Part shown: one piece after another, positions 1 through 8,146 of the stretch | How positions within the stretch are numbered: the first letter of the stretch is position 1 | How the letters are laid out: each line of letters opens with the position of its first letter | DNA from: RYN-433 sp036558265 | GTDB taxonomy: Bacteria; Planctomycetota; Phycisphaerae; Tepidisphaerales; Tepidisphaeraceae | Assembly: GCA_036558265.1 (NCBI GenBank) | Contig: DATBFY010000670.1 | Coordinates: 1-19,383, forward strand | Length of the DNA stretch: 19,383 nt | Reading direction: 5' to 3' | The notes under the pieces: model-generated | Told to the model about the DNA's origin: nothing | The model's input: the letters and a program-made list of their open reading frames with translations, nothing else | The model's database searches: none | Made by a program: the position numbers and the translations under genes

Positions 1-7
1 TCTCGCC

Positions 8-1240
8 ATGCGCACCGCCACATCGCTCAACAAATACCTGGATGAACACCCCGACGAGCTGGACAGCGAGATCCTGGACCTTTTCTTCACCGCGCTCACC
101 AGGGCCCAGGAGCGCGTCGCCAATCGCGCCACGCTCGACGCGATGATCCAGAACTACGAGAAGTACAACGCCCGCCTCGAGGCGACGCGACCGTTCAAGA
201 AGCGCTGGGGCGTGCAATGGGTTGACCAGGTCACGTTCGACATCAACATGCACAAGCTCAAGAGCGGCCGGGACAACTACCAGCGGGCGCTGGACCGCGC
301 GGCCGACGCGGGCGACGAGGTGCAGGCCGCCAAGGCCGCGGTTGCGGCGGCGCGCCTGGGGCGAGGCAGTCTTCCCGGCGCGAATAACCGCCTCGCCCGC
401 GCCCAGGACATCCTGGCCAGGCGACAGGAGGAAGCCGAAGAAGCCCGAGCGAAGATCCCCCCGATCCCCACCCTCGAAAAGGCCGACCTCGCCCGGCTCA
501 TCCAGCCGCACGAGGCGCAGGTCGTGGTCGCCAAGGCCAACGATCGAACCCACGCCGCAGCAGGCCAGGCCGAGAGCAAGCCGATACAGTTCACCCTCGG
601 TGGCGGTGGGCCCAAGACCGCGTCGGGCGGCGGCACGACGGGCGGCGGCGGCGGGACGACCTACGAGCCTCCTGCCGCCGCGCCGGCGTCGCGGCGCAGC
701 TTCCAGAAATACGCCGCGGGTTTCGCGGTCGCACCGGACCTGTTCCTCACGGCTTCGTCGGCCGTCGAGGGGGCCAGGACCGTCCGCATCGAGATCCCCA
801 ATGCGCTGCCGTTGGACGCCACCGTCGAGCGCACCGGGCCGGAGGGGCTGGCCCTGCTGAGGGTCAAGGGGCAAAAGCTCTCGTACCTGAACCTCTCCAC
901 CGCGTTTGCCGGCGGCGCCGTGACCTGCCCGGCCTTTCCCGAGATTTCCGTCTTCGGCGTTTCGATCGAATCGATCCGCGGTCACGCCGCGGCCCCGAAG
1001 GACCAGGGGTGGAAGGTGGCGCTGGGCAAGCATCCGCGGCTGCCCGGATCCCCCCTCCTGGATACCTCTGGCAACCTCGTTGGCATTGAGCTGGGCGACC
1101 GGGAGGATCTTTATGACCGGTTGCCGGCGCTGAGCGCGACGAAAATCCAGGGGTTTCTTGGCGGGGATGCGCCCGCACAGCCCAGCGGGAATCCCGGGGC
1201 TGCGGCCGTCGTCCAGATTACCGCCGCGTTCGAACGATGA
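8..1240 (+). CDS. Degenerate trypsin/HtrA-like (pseudoprotease) protein, possibly 5' partial
   Basis: The function is unknown. Residues 1-150 are highly charged and alpha-helical, probably coiled coil (about 85-150). A Gly/Thr-rich linker follows (about 197-218), then a C-terminal domain (about 232-385) with the pattern of trypsin-like HtrA peptidases: GFAVAPDLFLTASSAVEGA, LALLRV and GSPLLDTSGNLVGI. At the three catalytic positions I see Ser251 where His is expected (LTNAHVVEGA in the family), Gly280 in place of Asp, and Pro346 in place of the nucleophile Ser. The fold is therefore probably kept while activity is lost, suggesting a binding or scaffold role (inference). There is no signal peptide. 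The frame stays open to the left edge of the window and only seven bases precede this ATG, so the true start may lie upstream. It converges on the GH28 gene with a 12 bp gap and no visible terminator hairpin. Confidence 0.72.
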   Translation: MRTATSLNKYLDEHPDELDSEILDLFFTALTRAQERVANRATLDAMIQNYEKYNARLEATRPFKKRWGVQWVDQVTFDINMHKLKSGRDNYQRALDRAADAGDEVQAAKAAVAAARLGRGSLPGANNRLARAQDILARRQEEAEEARAKIPPIPTLEKADLARLIQPHEAQVVVAKANDRTHAAAGQAESKPIQFTLGGGGPKTASGGGTTGGGGGTTYEPPAAAPASRRSFQKYAAGFAVAPDLFLTASSAVEGARTVRIEIPNALPLDATVERTGPEGLALLRVKGQKLSYLNLSTAFAGGAVTCPAFPEISVFGVSIESIRGHAAAPKDQGWKVALGKHPRLPGSPLLDTSGNLVGIELGDREDLYDRLPALSATKIQGFLGGDAPAQPSGNPGAAAVVQITAAFER

Positions 1241-1252
1241 GCGACAGCGGCC

Positions 1253-2938
1253 TCAGCCCCGGAGGCGGGCGACATTCTCGGTAGCGCCGCGGGTCAGGGC
1301 CAGGGGCCTACTGGCCCTGGAAATGTCGCCTCCGTCCACGGTGATCGCCTTGTTGTCCTGGCCTTCGATCTGGAGGAAGGCGGCGGCGGGCGCCAGCAGG
1401 CGCGGGGCGGACAGCAGGACGTCGCGGGAGTTGATGATACGCACAACGGACTCGGCTTGCGGGTTTCCCTGGGCGGCAAGGGTCGTGACGGCGGCATCGT
1501 TAACGCGGTCGAAGACGATGGCGGGACGGAGGTCGGGCTTGTTCGTGGTGAAGCGGACGTTGTGCAGGGTGAGGCCGCGCACGTTGCGGGCGTAGAGCGC
1601 GTGGGCCGGGAGGACGCCCAGCTCGAAGTATTCCCCGGCCTTCTGGGGGACGTCGCGGACGGCGGCTTCGTCGGCGGTGCCGCCGCCCTCGAAATTGACG
1701 TGGACGTCGGTGAAGGAGATGTCCTGGAGAAACTCGTCGCCGACACCGTTGAGGACGATGCAGGTACGCGTCTCGCCGGGGCGAAAGGCGTTGGGGAAGG
1801 GCAGGTCGTCGTACTGGCCACCCGTGGCGACGACGTTGGCGCGAATGCCGTTGAAGGAGATGTTGCGGACGACCCCTTTTTCGACCGGCTGCCCATCGCC
1901 GGCGGCGGCGGGGCGGCGCGCGGCGGAGGAGAGGCCGATCGAGATCGGCCCGGTCACCTTGTCCATCACCAGGTTGGCGAACGAGATGTTCTCGAACCGC
2001 GAGCGGGCGCCGCAGCGCATCTTGATCGGACAGCCGTAAGTCTCGTAGATCACGCAGTTGGAGACGGTGATGTTCCGCGCCTCGCCGCCGCCGAAGCGGA
2101 ACACCGACCACCGCGTGCTGAACGAGCAGTTGGTGACGGTCACGAACTGATTGCTGCCAAAGAGCGCGCACGCGTCGTCCTGGCAGGCGACGTTGCAGTT
2201 GGCAATGTTGACGTAGTGGCTCGAGTTGATGTGGAAGCCGTCGTTGTTCTTGTTGACGCGGTTGTGGATCCGGACGCCGTCGAGCTTGACGTAGGCGCAC
2301 TGGAGGATGCGGCAGCAGTGATAGGCGCTGGCGGTGAGAAAGGCGTCGCGGATCGTCAGGTTCTTGCATCGGTAGAAGACCAGCAGGTGCGGGCGCTGCG
2401 AGTAACCCTGGGCGAAGTTGCCGCCGGGACCCGTGCCGTCGCCCTTGCCGGTGTAGAACTTGGCGCCGTTGCCGTCGATCGTGCCCGGGCCCTCGATGGT
2501 CACGTTCTCGGCCGCTGCGGCGGAGATCAGCACGATGTTGCCGTTGCTGGGCGGGATGCCGTTGCCGGCCTTGTAATGCGTGATGTCAGCACTGCCGAGC
2601 AGGCGGCCCTTGGCCGCGAGGTGCAGGGTGACGTTGCTCTTGAGCTCGAGGGTGCCGACGACGAAGTCCCCGGCCGGAACCAAGACCGTGCCTCCCTGGT
2701 CGCGATGAGCGGCATCAATGGCAGTCTGGACGGCGGCGGTGTCGAGCGTCTTCCCGTCCCCCGCCGCGCCGAAATCGCGCACGTTGTACGTACGCGCGCC
2801 CGAGAGCTTGTCAGCATCGACGGGGGCAGGGGCGAGGGCGGCGGATTCGGGTCCGATCAGGCCGAGGGCGATCGTCGGAGCGCAGATGCCGGTGACCCAA
2901 TTGCGTCGGGAGACCGTGGCGTCGTGGTTCTCGGACAT
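1253..2938 (-). CDS. Tat-exported glycoside hydrolase family 28-like (polygalacturonase-like) protein
   Basis: This 561-residue protein is predicted to be a right-handed parallel beta-helix enzyme acting on pectin-like or other uronic-acid polysaccharides outside the cytoplasm. Residues 10-30 carry a twin-arginine signal (SRRNW, then a hydrophobic stretch). Residues 50-64 (YNVRDFGAAGDGKT) are the usual opening of the pectate-lyase/GH28 helix. GH28 acidic residues are visible as NND (231-233 region) and QDDA (Asp254, Asp255), and a PIK motif (304-306) stands where RIK is expected. The usual GHG histidine motif is not evident; the matching stretch reads RFGGGEARN (281-289), so the substrate or mechanism may differ from true polygalacturonases. 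I chose this ATG because GGAGG lies 8 bases upstream and the Tat signal begins here; the frame is open further upstream to 3115 but that extension does not look like protein. It is divergent from the dehydrogenase gene. Confidence 0.85.
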   Translation of the reverse strand: MSENHDATVSRRNWVTGICAPTIALGLIGPESAALAPAPVDADKLSGARTYNVRDFGAAGDGKTLDTAAVQTAIDAAHRDQGGTVLVPAGDFVVGTLELKSNVTLHLAAKGRLLGSADITHYKAGNGIPPSNGNIVLISAAAAENVTIEGPGTIDGNGAKFYTGKGDGTGPGGNFAQGYSQRPHLLVFYRCKNLTIRDAFLTASAYHCCRILQCAYVKLDGVRIHNRVNKNNDGFHINSSHYVNIANCNVACQDDACALFGSNQFVTVTNCSFSTRWSVFRFGGGEARNITVSNCVIYETYGCPIKMRCGARSRFENISFANLVMDKVTGPISIGLSSAARRPAAAGDGQPVEKGVVRNISFNGIRANVVATGGQYDDLPFPNAFRPGETRTCIVLNGVGDEFLQDISFTDVHVNFEGGGTADEAAVRDVPQKAGEYFELGVLPAHALYARNVRGLTLHNVRFTTNKPDLRPAIVFDRVNDAAVTTLAAQGNPQAESVVRIINSRDVLLSAPRLLAPAAAFLQIEGQDNKAITVDGGDISRASRPLALTRGATENVARLRG

Positions 2939-2946
2939 GTGAGTTT

Positions 2947-2951
2947 CCTCC
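2947..2951 (-). promoter_or_regulatory. Ribosome binding site of the GH28 gene
   Basis: A perfect GGAGG on the minus strand lies 8 bases before the ATG at 2938. It fixes the start that places the Tat signal at the N-terminus and argues against the longer open frame up to 3115. Confidence 0.8.
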
Positions 2952-2968
2952 CGGACAGGCAGAGTTAC

Positions 2969-2983
2969 TGGCACGCTGATCGC
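2969..2983 (+). promoter_or_regulatory. Possible sigma-54-type promoter ahead of the dehydrogenase-sulfatase pair
   Basis: TGGCACG, four bases, then TCGC keeps the -24 GG and -12 GC dinucleotides at exact GG-N10-GC spacing, with one mismatch in the -12 element (TTGC expected). Transcription would start near 2995, leaving a leader of about 70 bases before 3067. No enhancer-binding protein is encoded in the window, and one such match could occur by chance. Confidence 0.25.
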
Positions 2984-3052
2984 GAGCAGGATACCTTGTG
3001 TTACGCGCGACGTCGCCGGCGCTGAAGCGACGGCGGTCGGCGGGCATGGCGC

Positions 3053-3057
3053 GGAGG
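3053..3057 (+). promoter_or_regulatory. Ribosome binding site of the PQQ dehydrogenase-cytochrome gene
   Basis: GGAGG stands 9 bases before the ATG at 3067. It supports that start over the in-frame ATGs at 2998 and 3046, which lack a comparable site. Confidence 0.7.
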
Positions 3058-3066
3058 CACGTCGGA

Positions 3067-6003
3067 ATGAGCACTGGTCAGCGCTGGCGGCGGATGGCGT
3101 GGTTCCTCGTCGCATTATTCGCGGCGGGATTGTTTGACGTTGGACTGCTGCCGGCTCGCGCGCGGGCTGCCGAACTGGATCATCGTCCGCCGTGGACGGG
3201 CGGGCACGTTCACGGCTCGCCGCAGCCGCCAGCGCCGTTCGAACTGCAGCGCATTTTTCCGAAGCTGAAGTTCGCCGAGCCGCTGGACATCGATTTCGAG
3301 GCCGGCGGCACGGGACGCATCCTGGTGGCGGAGAAGGGCGGAAAGGTCTTTTCGTTCCCCAACCGCCCCGATGTGGATCATGCCGATCGGTTGGTGGACC
3401 TGCGGGAGGTGGTCGATTGGAAGCAGGTCCCGAACTGCCGGGGGTTCGATTCGCTCTACGGCATCGTCCTGCATCCGAAGTTCGAGGAGAACCACTACCT
3501 CTACGTCTGTTACGCGCTGGACTTCTCGCCCCGCAGGCCCGAACCCGTGGGCACCCGCGTGTCGCGGTTCGTCGTAGCCGGCGAGCCGCCGCGCATCGAT
3601 CCGAAAAGTGAGAAGATCCTGATCGAATGGCAGGCCGGCGGCCACAACGGCGGCTGCATCAAGTTCGGGAAAGACGGGTATCTGTACATTTCGACCGGCG
3701 ATCAGTCCGATCCCAACCCGCCGGACATGTACAAGACCGGCCAGGACATCAGCGACCTGCGCGCGTCGATCCTGCGAATCGACGTGGATCATCCCGACGG
3801 CGATCGGCCCTACTCAATCCCGCGCGACAACCCCTTCGTCGGCCGACCAGGTGCCCGCGGGGAGGTCTGGTGCTACGGCCTGCGCAACCCCTGGCGGATG
3901 AGTTTCGACCGGGTGACCGGACGGCTCTGGGTCGCCGACGTCGGATGGGAACTGTGGGAGTCGGTCCTGTGCGCGACGGCAGGCGGCAATTACGGGTGGA
4001 GCATCATGGAGGGGCCCAACCCGGTGAACATCGCGCTGCCGCGCGGGCCCACGCCCATCATCCCACCACTCCTCGCACTCTCGCACGCCGAGTCCGCGTC
4101 GATCACCGGCGGCATCGTCTATCGCGGCAAGCGCAACCCGCAGCTCGCGGGGAATTATATCTTCGGCGACTGGGAGACGCGGCGCCTCTGGGCCGCCAAG
4201 CTCATCGGCCAGGACAAGCTCGAACCCCATCGCACGATCGCGCAAACGGACCAGCGCATCGTCGTCTTCGGCGAAGACGCCCAGGGTGAGCTTTACGTCA
4301 TCGACCACGAGGGCGGCGGGATCTACTCGATCGTCCCCAATGATGCGGCCAGGAATGCGTCGGTGTTCCCGCACACGCTCAAGGAGACCGGGATCTTCGC
4401 CGACGTCGCCGCGCAAAAGCCCGCGCCGGGCGTCCTGCCGTTCGCGATCAAGGCCCCGCAGTGGGTGGACGGGGCCACCGCCCAGCGGTTCGTAGCGGTG
4501 CCGGGCGAAGGCGTCATTCGCTGGCGGACGGATGACGTCTACGCGCGGCTGCAGCGGAATTTCCCGACCGACAGCGTGCTGGTGCGGACACTGTCGCTCG
4601 AAATGAGCGCGGGCGATCCGCGATCCAGCCGCAAGATCGAGACGCAACTCCTGCATTTCGACGCCAAGCAGTGGCAGGCGTACACCTATCGGTGGCGCGA
4701 GGATCAGAGCGACGCGGACCTGGTAAATGAAGGCGGCGCGGAACAGCGGTTGACAATTTCCGATCCGGCGGCGCCCGGAGGAAAGCGCGAACAGACCTGG
4801 CGGTTCGGATCGCGGGCGCAGTGCCTGACGTGCCACAGCAGTTGGTCGGCGTACACGCTGGCGTTCACGGACGAGCAGATCGACTGCCCGTTGCAGTACG
4901 CGGGGACCGACGCACCGGAAAACCAGCTCGCGGCGCTGCGGCGGATCGGCTTCCTGCCGCCACCGTACAAGGAGGTGAAGGGTGGCCCGGGCACGCCGCC
5001 GAAGTATTCGCTGGTCGATCCGTACGATTCGTCAGCCGCGTTGGCCGAGCGGGCGCGGTCGTACCTGCACGTCAACTGCTCGGTCTGTCACCGGATGGGG
5101 GGTGGCGGATCGGCCCTCATCGACCTGCGAAGGGAAATGAACCCGGCGCAGACCCGGGCGATCGACCAGCGGCCGATGCTCGGCGCCTTCGGCATCGACG
5201 ACCCGCGCATCATCGCGCCCGGTGACCCGGGACGGTCTGTGCTCCTCTATCGCCTCGCGAAGATCGGCAGCGGCCACATGCCCAAGATCGGCTCCGAGCG
5301 CATCGACCCGCGCGCCGTGGCAATGATCGGCGACTGGATCGCGTCGATGGCCAGCGGGACGCCGGCCGAGAAGTCGCTCAGTTCGACGCGCGGGGCCCTG
5401 GCGCTCGTGCATCAACTGGATCGCGGCGGCATGCCGGACGCGACAAGGAAACAGGCGATCGCGCGCGGGCTGGCCAGTCCGCAAATCGAGGTCCGCGATC
5501 TTTTCGAAGGCTTCCCGGAGGCCGGCACCCAGCGACCACGCCTGGGACCAGGGTTCGATCGCAATAAACTGCTCGCGACCAGCGGCGATGCGAACCGTGG
5601 TCGGGACGTCTTTCAGACGATCGCGCAGTGTTCGACGTGCCACACGGCCACCGGTACAACCGGGCGGGAGTTCGGCCCGGATCTAAGTCACATCGCGACA
5701 AAATTTCCGACCAGGGCGCAACTGCTGGAAAACGTCACGGAGCCCTCGAAGACGATCGAACAGGGCTACACGGGTTACAACGTGACGACGACGGACGGCG
5801 ACGTCCTCAGCGGGTTCATCATAACCCGCAACGCCACCGAAACGGTCATAAAGGACTCCACCCAGCAACTCACCCACATCCCAGCAGCGCAGGTGAAGGG
5901 CGTTTCGCCTCAGACCCTCTCGATCATGCCTGAAGGACTGCTGGACAACCTCGAGCCGCAGCAGGCGGCGGACCTGCTTGAATGGCTGGCGACGTTGAAG
6001 TAA
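3067..6003 (+). CDS. PQQ-type sugar dehydrogenase fused to three c-type haem domains
   Basis: This 978-residue exported protein has a signal peptide at residues 1-35 (hydrophobic core, then ARARA-type cleavage site). Residues about 69-430 match the glucose/sorbosone dehydrogenase beta-propeller: PLDIDFEAGG, GGHNGG with the likely catalytic His193, and LRNPWRMSFD. Residues about 436-800 resemble a conserved haem-containing module often found after such propellers, with CLTCH (586-590) and CSVCH (671-675). Residues about 840-978 match the C-terminal haem domain typical of Planctomycetes and Verrucomicrobia (CSTCH 855-859, GREFGPDLSHI, IMPEGLLDNL). It probably oxidises a sugar or related alcohol in the periplasm and passes electrons along its own haems to a carrier; the substrate is not known. 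It lies 10 bp before the sulfatase, so the two are likely co-transcribed. An earlier in-frame ATG at 2998 is open, but the ribosome site and signal peptide favour 3067. Confidence 0.87.
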   Translation: MSTGQRWRRMAWFLVALFAAGLFDVGLLPARARAAELDHRPPWTGGHVHGSPQPPAPFELQRIFPKLKFAEPLDIDFEAGGTGRILVAEKGGKVFSFPNRPDVDHADRLVDLREVVDWKQVPNCRGFDSLYGIVLHPKFEENHYLYVCYALDFSPRRPEPVGTRVSRFVVAGEPPRIDPKSEKILIEWQAGGHNGGCIKFGKDGYLYISTGDQSDPNPPDMYKTGQDISDLRASILRIDVDHPDGDRPYSIPRDNPFVGRPGARGEVWCYGLRNPWRMSFDRVTGRLWVADVGWELWESVLCATAGGNYGWSIMEGPNPVNIALPRGPTPIIPPLLALSHAESASITGGIVYRGKRNPQLAGNYIFGDWETRRLWAAKLIGQDKLEPHRTIAQTDQRIVVFGEDAQGELYVIDHEGGGIYSIVPNDAARNASVFPHTLKETGIFADVAAQKPAPGVLPFAIKAPQWVDGATAQRFVAVPGEGVIRWRTDDVYARLQRNFPTDSVLVRTLSLEMSAGDPRSSRKIETQLLHFDAKQWQAYTYRWREDQSDADLVNEGGAEQRLTISDPAAPGGKREQTWRFGSRAQCLTCHSSWSAYTLAFTDEQIDCPLQYAGTDAPENQLAALRRIGFLPPPYKEVKGGPGTPPKYSLVDPYDSSAALAERARSYLHVNCSVCHRMGGGGSALIDLRREMNPAQTRAIDQRPMLGAFGIDDPRIIAPGDPGRSVLLYRLAKIGSGHMPKIGSERIDPRAVAMIGDWIASMASGTPAEKSLSSTRGALALVHQLDRGGMPDATRKQAIARGLASPQIEVRDLFEGFPEAGTQRPRLGPGFDRNKLLATSGDANRGRDVFQTIAQCSTCHTATGTTGREFGPDLSHIATKFPTRAQLLENVTEPSKTIEQGYTGYNVTTTDGDVLSGFIITRNATETVIKDSTQQLTHIPAAQVKGVSPQTLSIMPEGLLDNLEPQQAADLLEWLATLK

Positions 6004-6013
6004 TAGGCGAGCG

Positions 6014-7723
6014 ATGAAACTCAGGCTTCTGCGCGTCGTCGTAATCCTGGTCGGGTGCCTGGCGCTGGACTTTCACGGCGCATGGGCGCAGCAGCGCCCG
6101 AACGTCGTGGTGATCCTCGCCGACGACATGGGCTTTTCCGACGTCGGTTGCTACGGCGGCGAGATCCACACGCCCAACATCGACGCGCTGGCGAAACAGG
6201 GCCTGCGGTTCGCCCAGTTCTACAACATGGCCCGCTGCTGTCCGAGCCGGGCGTCGCTGTTGACCGGCCTCTATCCGCACCAGGCCGGGATCGGCGCGAT
6301 GAACCAGAACCTGGGCACGGCCGCCTACCAGGGCGAACTGAACGACCGCTGCGTCACGATCGCCGAGGTGCTCAAGGACGCCGGATATCACACCGGCATG
6401 GTCGGCAAGTGGCACCTCTGTCACCTGACGATCTCGCGAGGCGGCCCGGCGGCGAAGCGGCTGTTGAACTTTGAAACTGAAGGACAGATCTCGCCCTCGA
6501 AACAAAACTGGCCGTGCAATCGCGGTTTCGAGGAGCATTTCGGCACGATCGCCGGGGTGGAAAGCTATTACGATCCGTACAGTCTGGTGCACAATGAAGA
6601 GGCGATCCGGCCACAGGGCAAGGATTTCTATTACACCGACTTCATCACCGACCACGCGGTGCAACTGATCGACCAGTTCACGACGACGCCCGAGCCGAAC
6701 AAGCCGTTCTTCATGTACGTCGCCTACACCGCCCCTCACTGGCCGATGCAGGCCCGCGAGGCCGATGTCGAGCGGTACAAGGACACGTACTCGGTCGGCT
6801 GGGATCATATCCGCGAGGAGCGCTTTAAGCGGCAGGTCGAGATGGGGCTCGCCAAACTGGAGTGGGGCCTGTCACCCCGCGCGGCCTATCCGCGCCTCAG
6901 CGAAGGCGCGAGCGCGCTCAGCGCCTGGGCCGATGCGCCCGACAAAGAGTGGCAGGCGCGTCGGATGGCCGTTTACGCCGCCATGGTCGAGTGCCTCGAC
7001 CGCGGCATCGGGCGGATCCTTGGGAAGCTCAAACAGAAGAACTTGGAGCAGGACACGCTGGTGATCTTCCTCTCCGACAACGGCGGCTGTGCCGAGAACG
7101 TCCGCCGCGAATGGTACGACATCCCGAACAAGACCCGCGACGGCCAGCCGATCCACGTCGGCAATGATCCGAAGTTCATGCCGGGGCCACAGGAAGTCTA
7201 CCAGAGCTACGGTCCAGCCTGGGCGAACGCGTCGAACACGCCGTTCCGCCGGTTCAAGCACTGGACCGAGGAGGGCGGCATCTCGGCGCCGTTCATCGTG
7301 CGGTGGCCGGCCGTTGCCAAGACGCAGCCCGGATCGATCGAGCATCGGCAGGTCGGCGACGTGATCGACCTGATGCCCACGATCCTGGAGGCGACGGGCG
7401 CCGCCTATCCGAAGACCTATCACGGAAGAACGATCCTGCCGCAGGAAGGAACGAGCCTGCTACCCGTCTTAAAGGGCAGCCAGGTCGAGCGCGGTCCGCT
7501 CTGCTGGGAGCACGAGGGCAACCGCGCCGTGCGCGTGGGGGACTGGAAGCTGCTGGCGGCCCATAACGAGCCCTGGCAGTTGTACAACGTGGTCGAGGAT
7601 CGCACGGAAGCAAAAGACCTTGCGTCCAGTCAACCCGACAAGGTTGCGGAGCTTGAGAAGGTTTACGCGGATTGGGCCAAGCGATGCGGGGTCGAACCAT
7701 GGCCCATCAAACCGGGCCGTTAA
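6014..7723 (+). CDS. Secreted arylsulfatase-type sulfatase (S1 family)
   Basis: The 569-residue protein hydrolyses sulfate esters, probably from sulfated polysaccharides in the periplasm. It has a signal peptide (1-25, cleavage at AWA-QQ). The core begins RPNVVVILADDMGFSDVG, with metal-binding Asp37 and Asp38. The formylglycine motif is CCPSR (75-79), so Cys75 should be oxidised to formylglycine by an activating enzyme encoded elsewhere. VGKWH (130-134) supplies the active-site Lys and His, and SDNGG (Asp355, Asn356) completes the metal site. All key residues are present and the length is normal, so it should be active. The exact substrate cannot be read from sequence. It follows the dehydrogenase by 10 bp with only a weak GGCGAG ribosome site, suggesting translational coupling, and converges on acpS with a 5 bp gap. 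Confidence 0.93.
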   Translation: MKLRLLRVVVILVGCLALDFHGAWAQQRPNVVVILADDMGFSDVGCYGGEIHTPNIDALAKQGLRFAQFYNMARCCPSRASLLTGLYPHQAGIGAMNQNLGTAAYQGELNDRCVTIAEVLKDAGYHTGMVGKWHLCHLTISRGGPAAKRLLNFETEGQISPSKQNWPCNRGFEEHFGTIAGVESYYDPYSLVHNEEAIRPQGKDFYYTDFITDHAVQLIDQFTTTPEPNKPFFMYVAYTAPHWPMQAREADVERYKDTYSVGWDHIREERFKRQVEMGLAKLEWGLSPRAAYPRLSEGASALSAWADAPDKEWQARRMAVYAAMVECLDRGIGRILGKLKQKNLEQDTLVIFLSDNGGCAENVRREWYDIPNKTRDGQPIHVGNDPKFMPGPQEVYQSYGPAWANASNTPFRRFKHWTEEGGISAPFIVRWPAVAKTQPGSIEHRQVGDVIDLMPTILEATGAAYPKTYHGRTILPQEGTSLLPVLKGSQVERGPLCWEHEGNRAVRVGDWKLLAAHNEPWQLYNVVEDRTEAKDLASSQPDKVAELEKVYADWAKRCGVEPWPIKPGR

Positions 7724-7728
7724 CGTCG

Positions 7729-8118
7729 TCATTCCCCGCGCATGCCGATCGCGCTGGCGGTCGCGTGAGTCTCGATGTGGCTGATGCTGACGTGCCACAA
7801 GGTGATCCCGAGCACGGCCGCGATCCGCGCACACTCGCCCGTCAGCACCACCTTGGGCTGGCCCGAAGCGTGTTTGACGATCTCCACGTCCGTCCACGCG
7901 ATCCCCCCGCGCCAGCCGGTGCCCAGCACCTTCAACACGGCCTCCTTGGCGGCGAAGCGGCCGGCGTAGTGCTCCAGCGAGCGCTTCTTATTCGCGTTGC
8001 AATAGTCCTGCTCGGCCGTCGTGTAGACGCGGTCGAGGAAGTGGTGCCCGTGCTGCTCGATCAGCTTGCTGATGCGGTCGGTCTCAACGATGTCGATCCC
8101 GTGTCCCAGAATAGGCAT
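7729..8118 (-). CDS. acpS: Holo-[acyl-carrier-protein] synthase
   Basis: AcpS transfers 4'-phosphopantetheine from coenzyme A to a serine of acyl carrier protein, activating it for fatty acid synthesis in the cytoplasm. The 129-residue length is typical. Diagnostic motifs are GHGIDIVETDRI at residues 5-16 (Mg-binding Asp9), RFAAKEAVLKVLG at 54-66 (Glu59 is the second metal ligand) and WHVSISH near the C-terminus. I chose the ATG giving MPILGHGIDIVE because AcpS proteins normally start a few residues before this motif; the frame is open upstream to 8214 but that would overlap the preceding gene. No clear Shine-Dalgarno is seen. It lies 28 bp downstream of the phosphodiesterase gene on the same strand and may be read from its transcript. 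Confidence 0.93.
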   Translation of the reverse strand: MPILGHGIDIVETDRISKLIEQHGHHFLDRVYTTAEQDYCNANKKRSLEHYAGRFAAKEAVLKVLGTGWRGGIAWTDVEIVKHASGQPKVVLTGECARIAAVLGITLWHVSISHIETHATASAIGMRGE

Positions 8119-8146
8119 GGCGCAGCCGATCGTAACCGAAGCGGCA

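Noticed and set aside
1457..3025. 522-codon open frame antisense to the GH28 gene
   Set aside because: Its protein is Val/Asp/Gly-rich with no motif, while the minus strand has clear GH28 motifs and a ribosome site. High GC at third positions creates such shadows.
5924..6808. Minus-strand frame across the dehydrogenase end and sulfatase start
   Set aside because: It spans two plus-strand genes and has the composition of a shadow frame.
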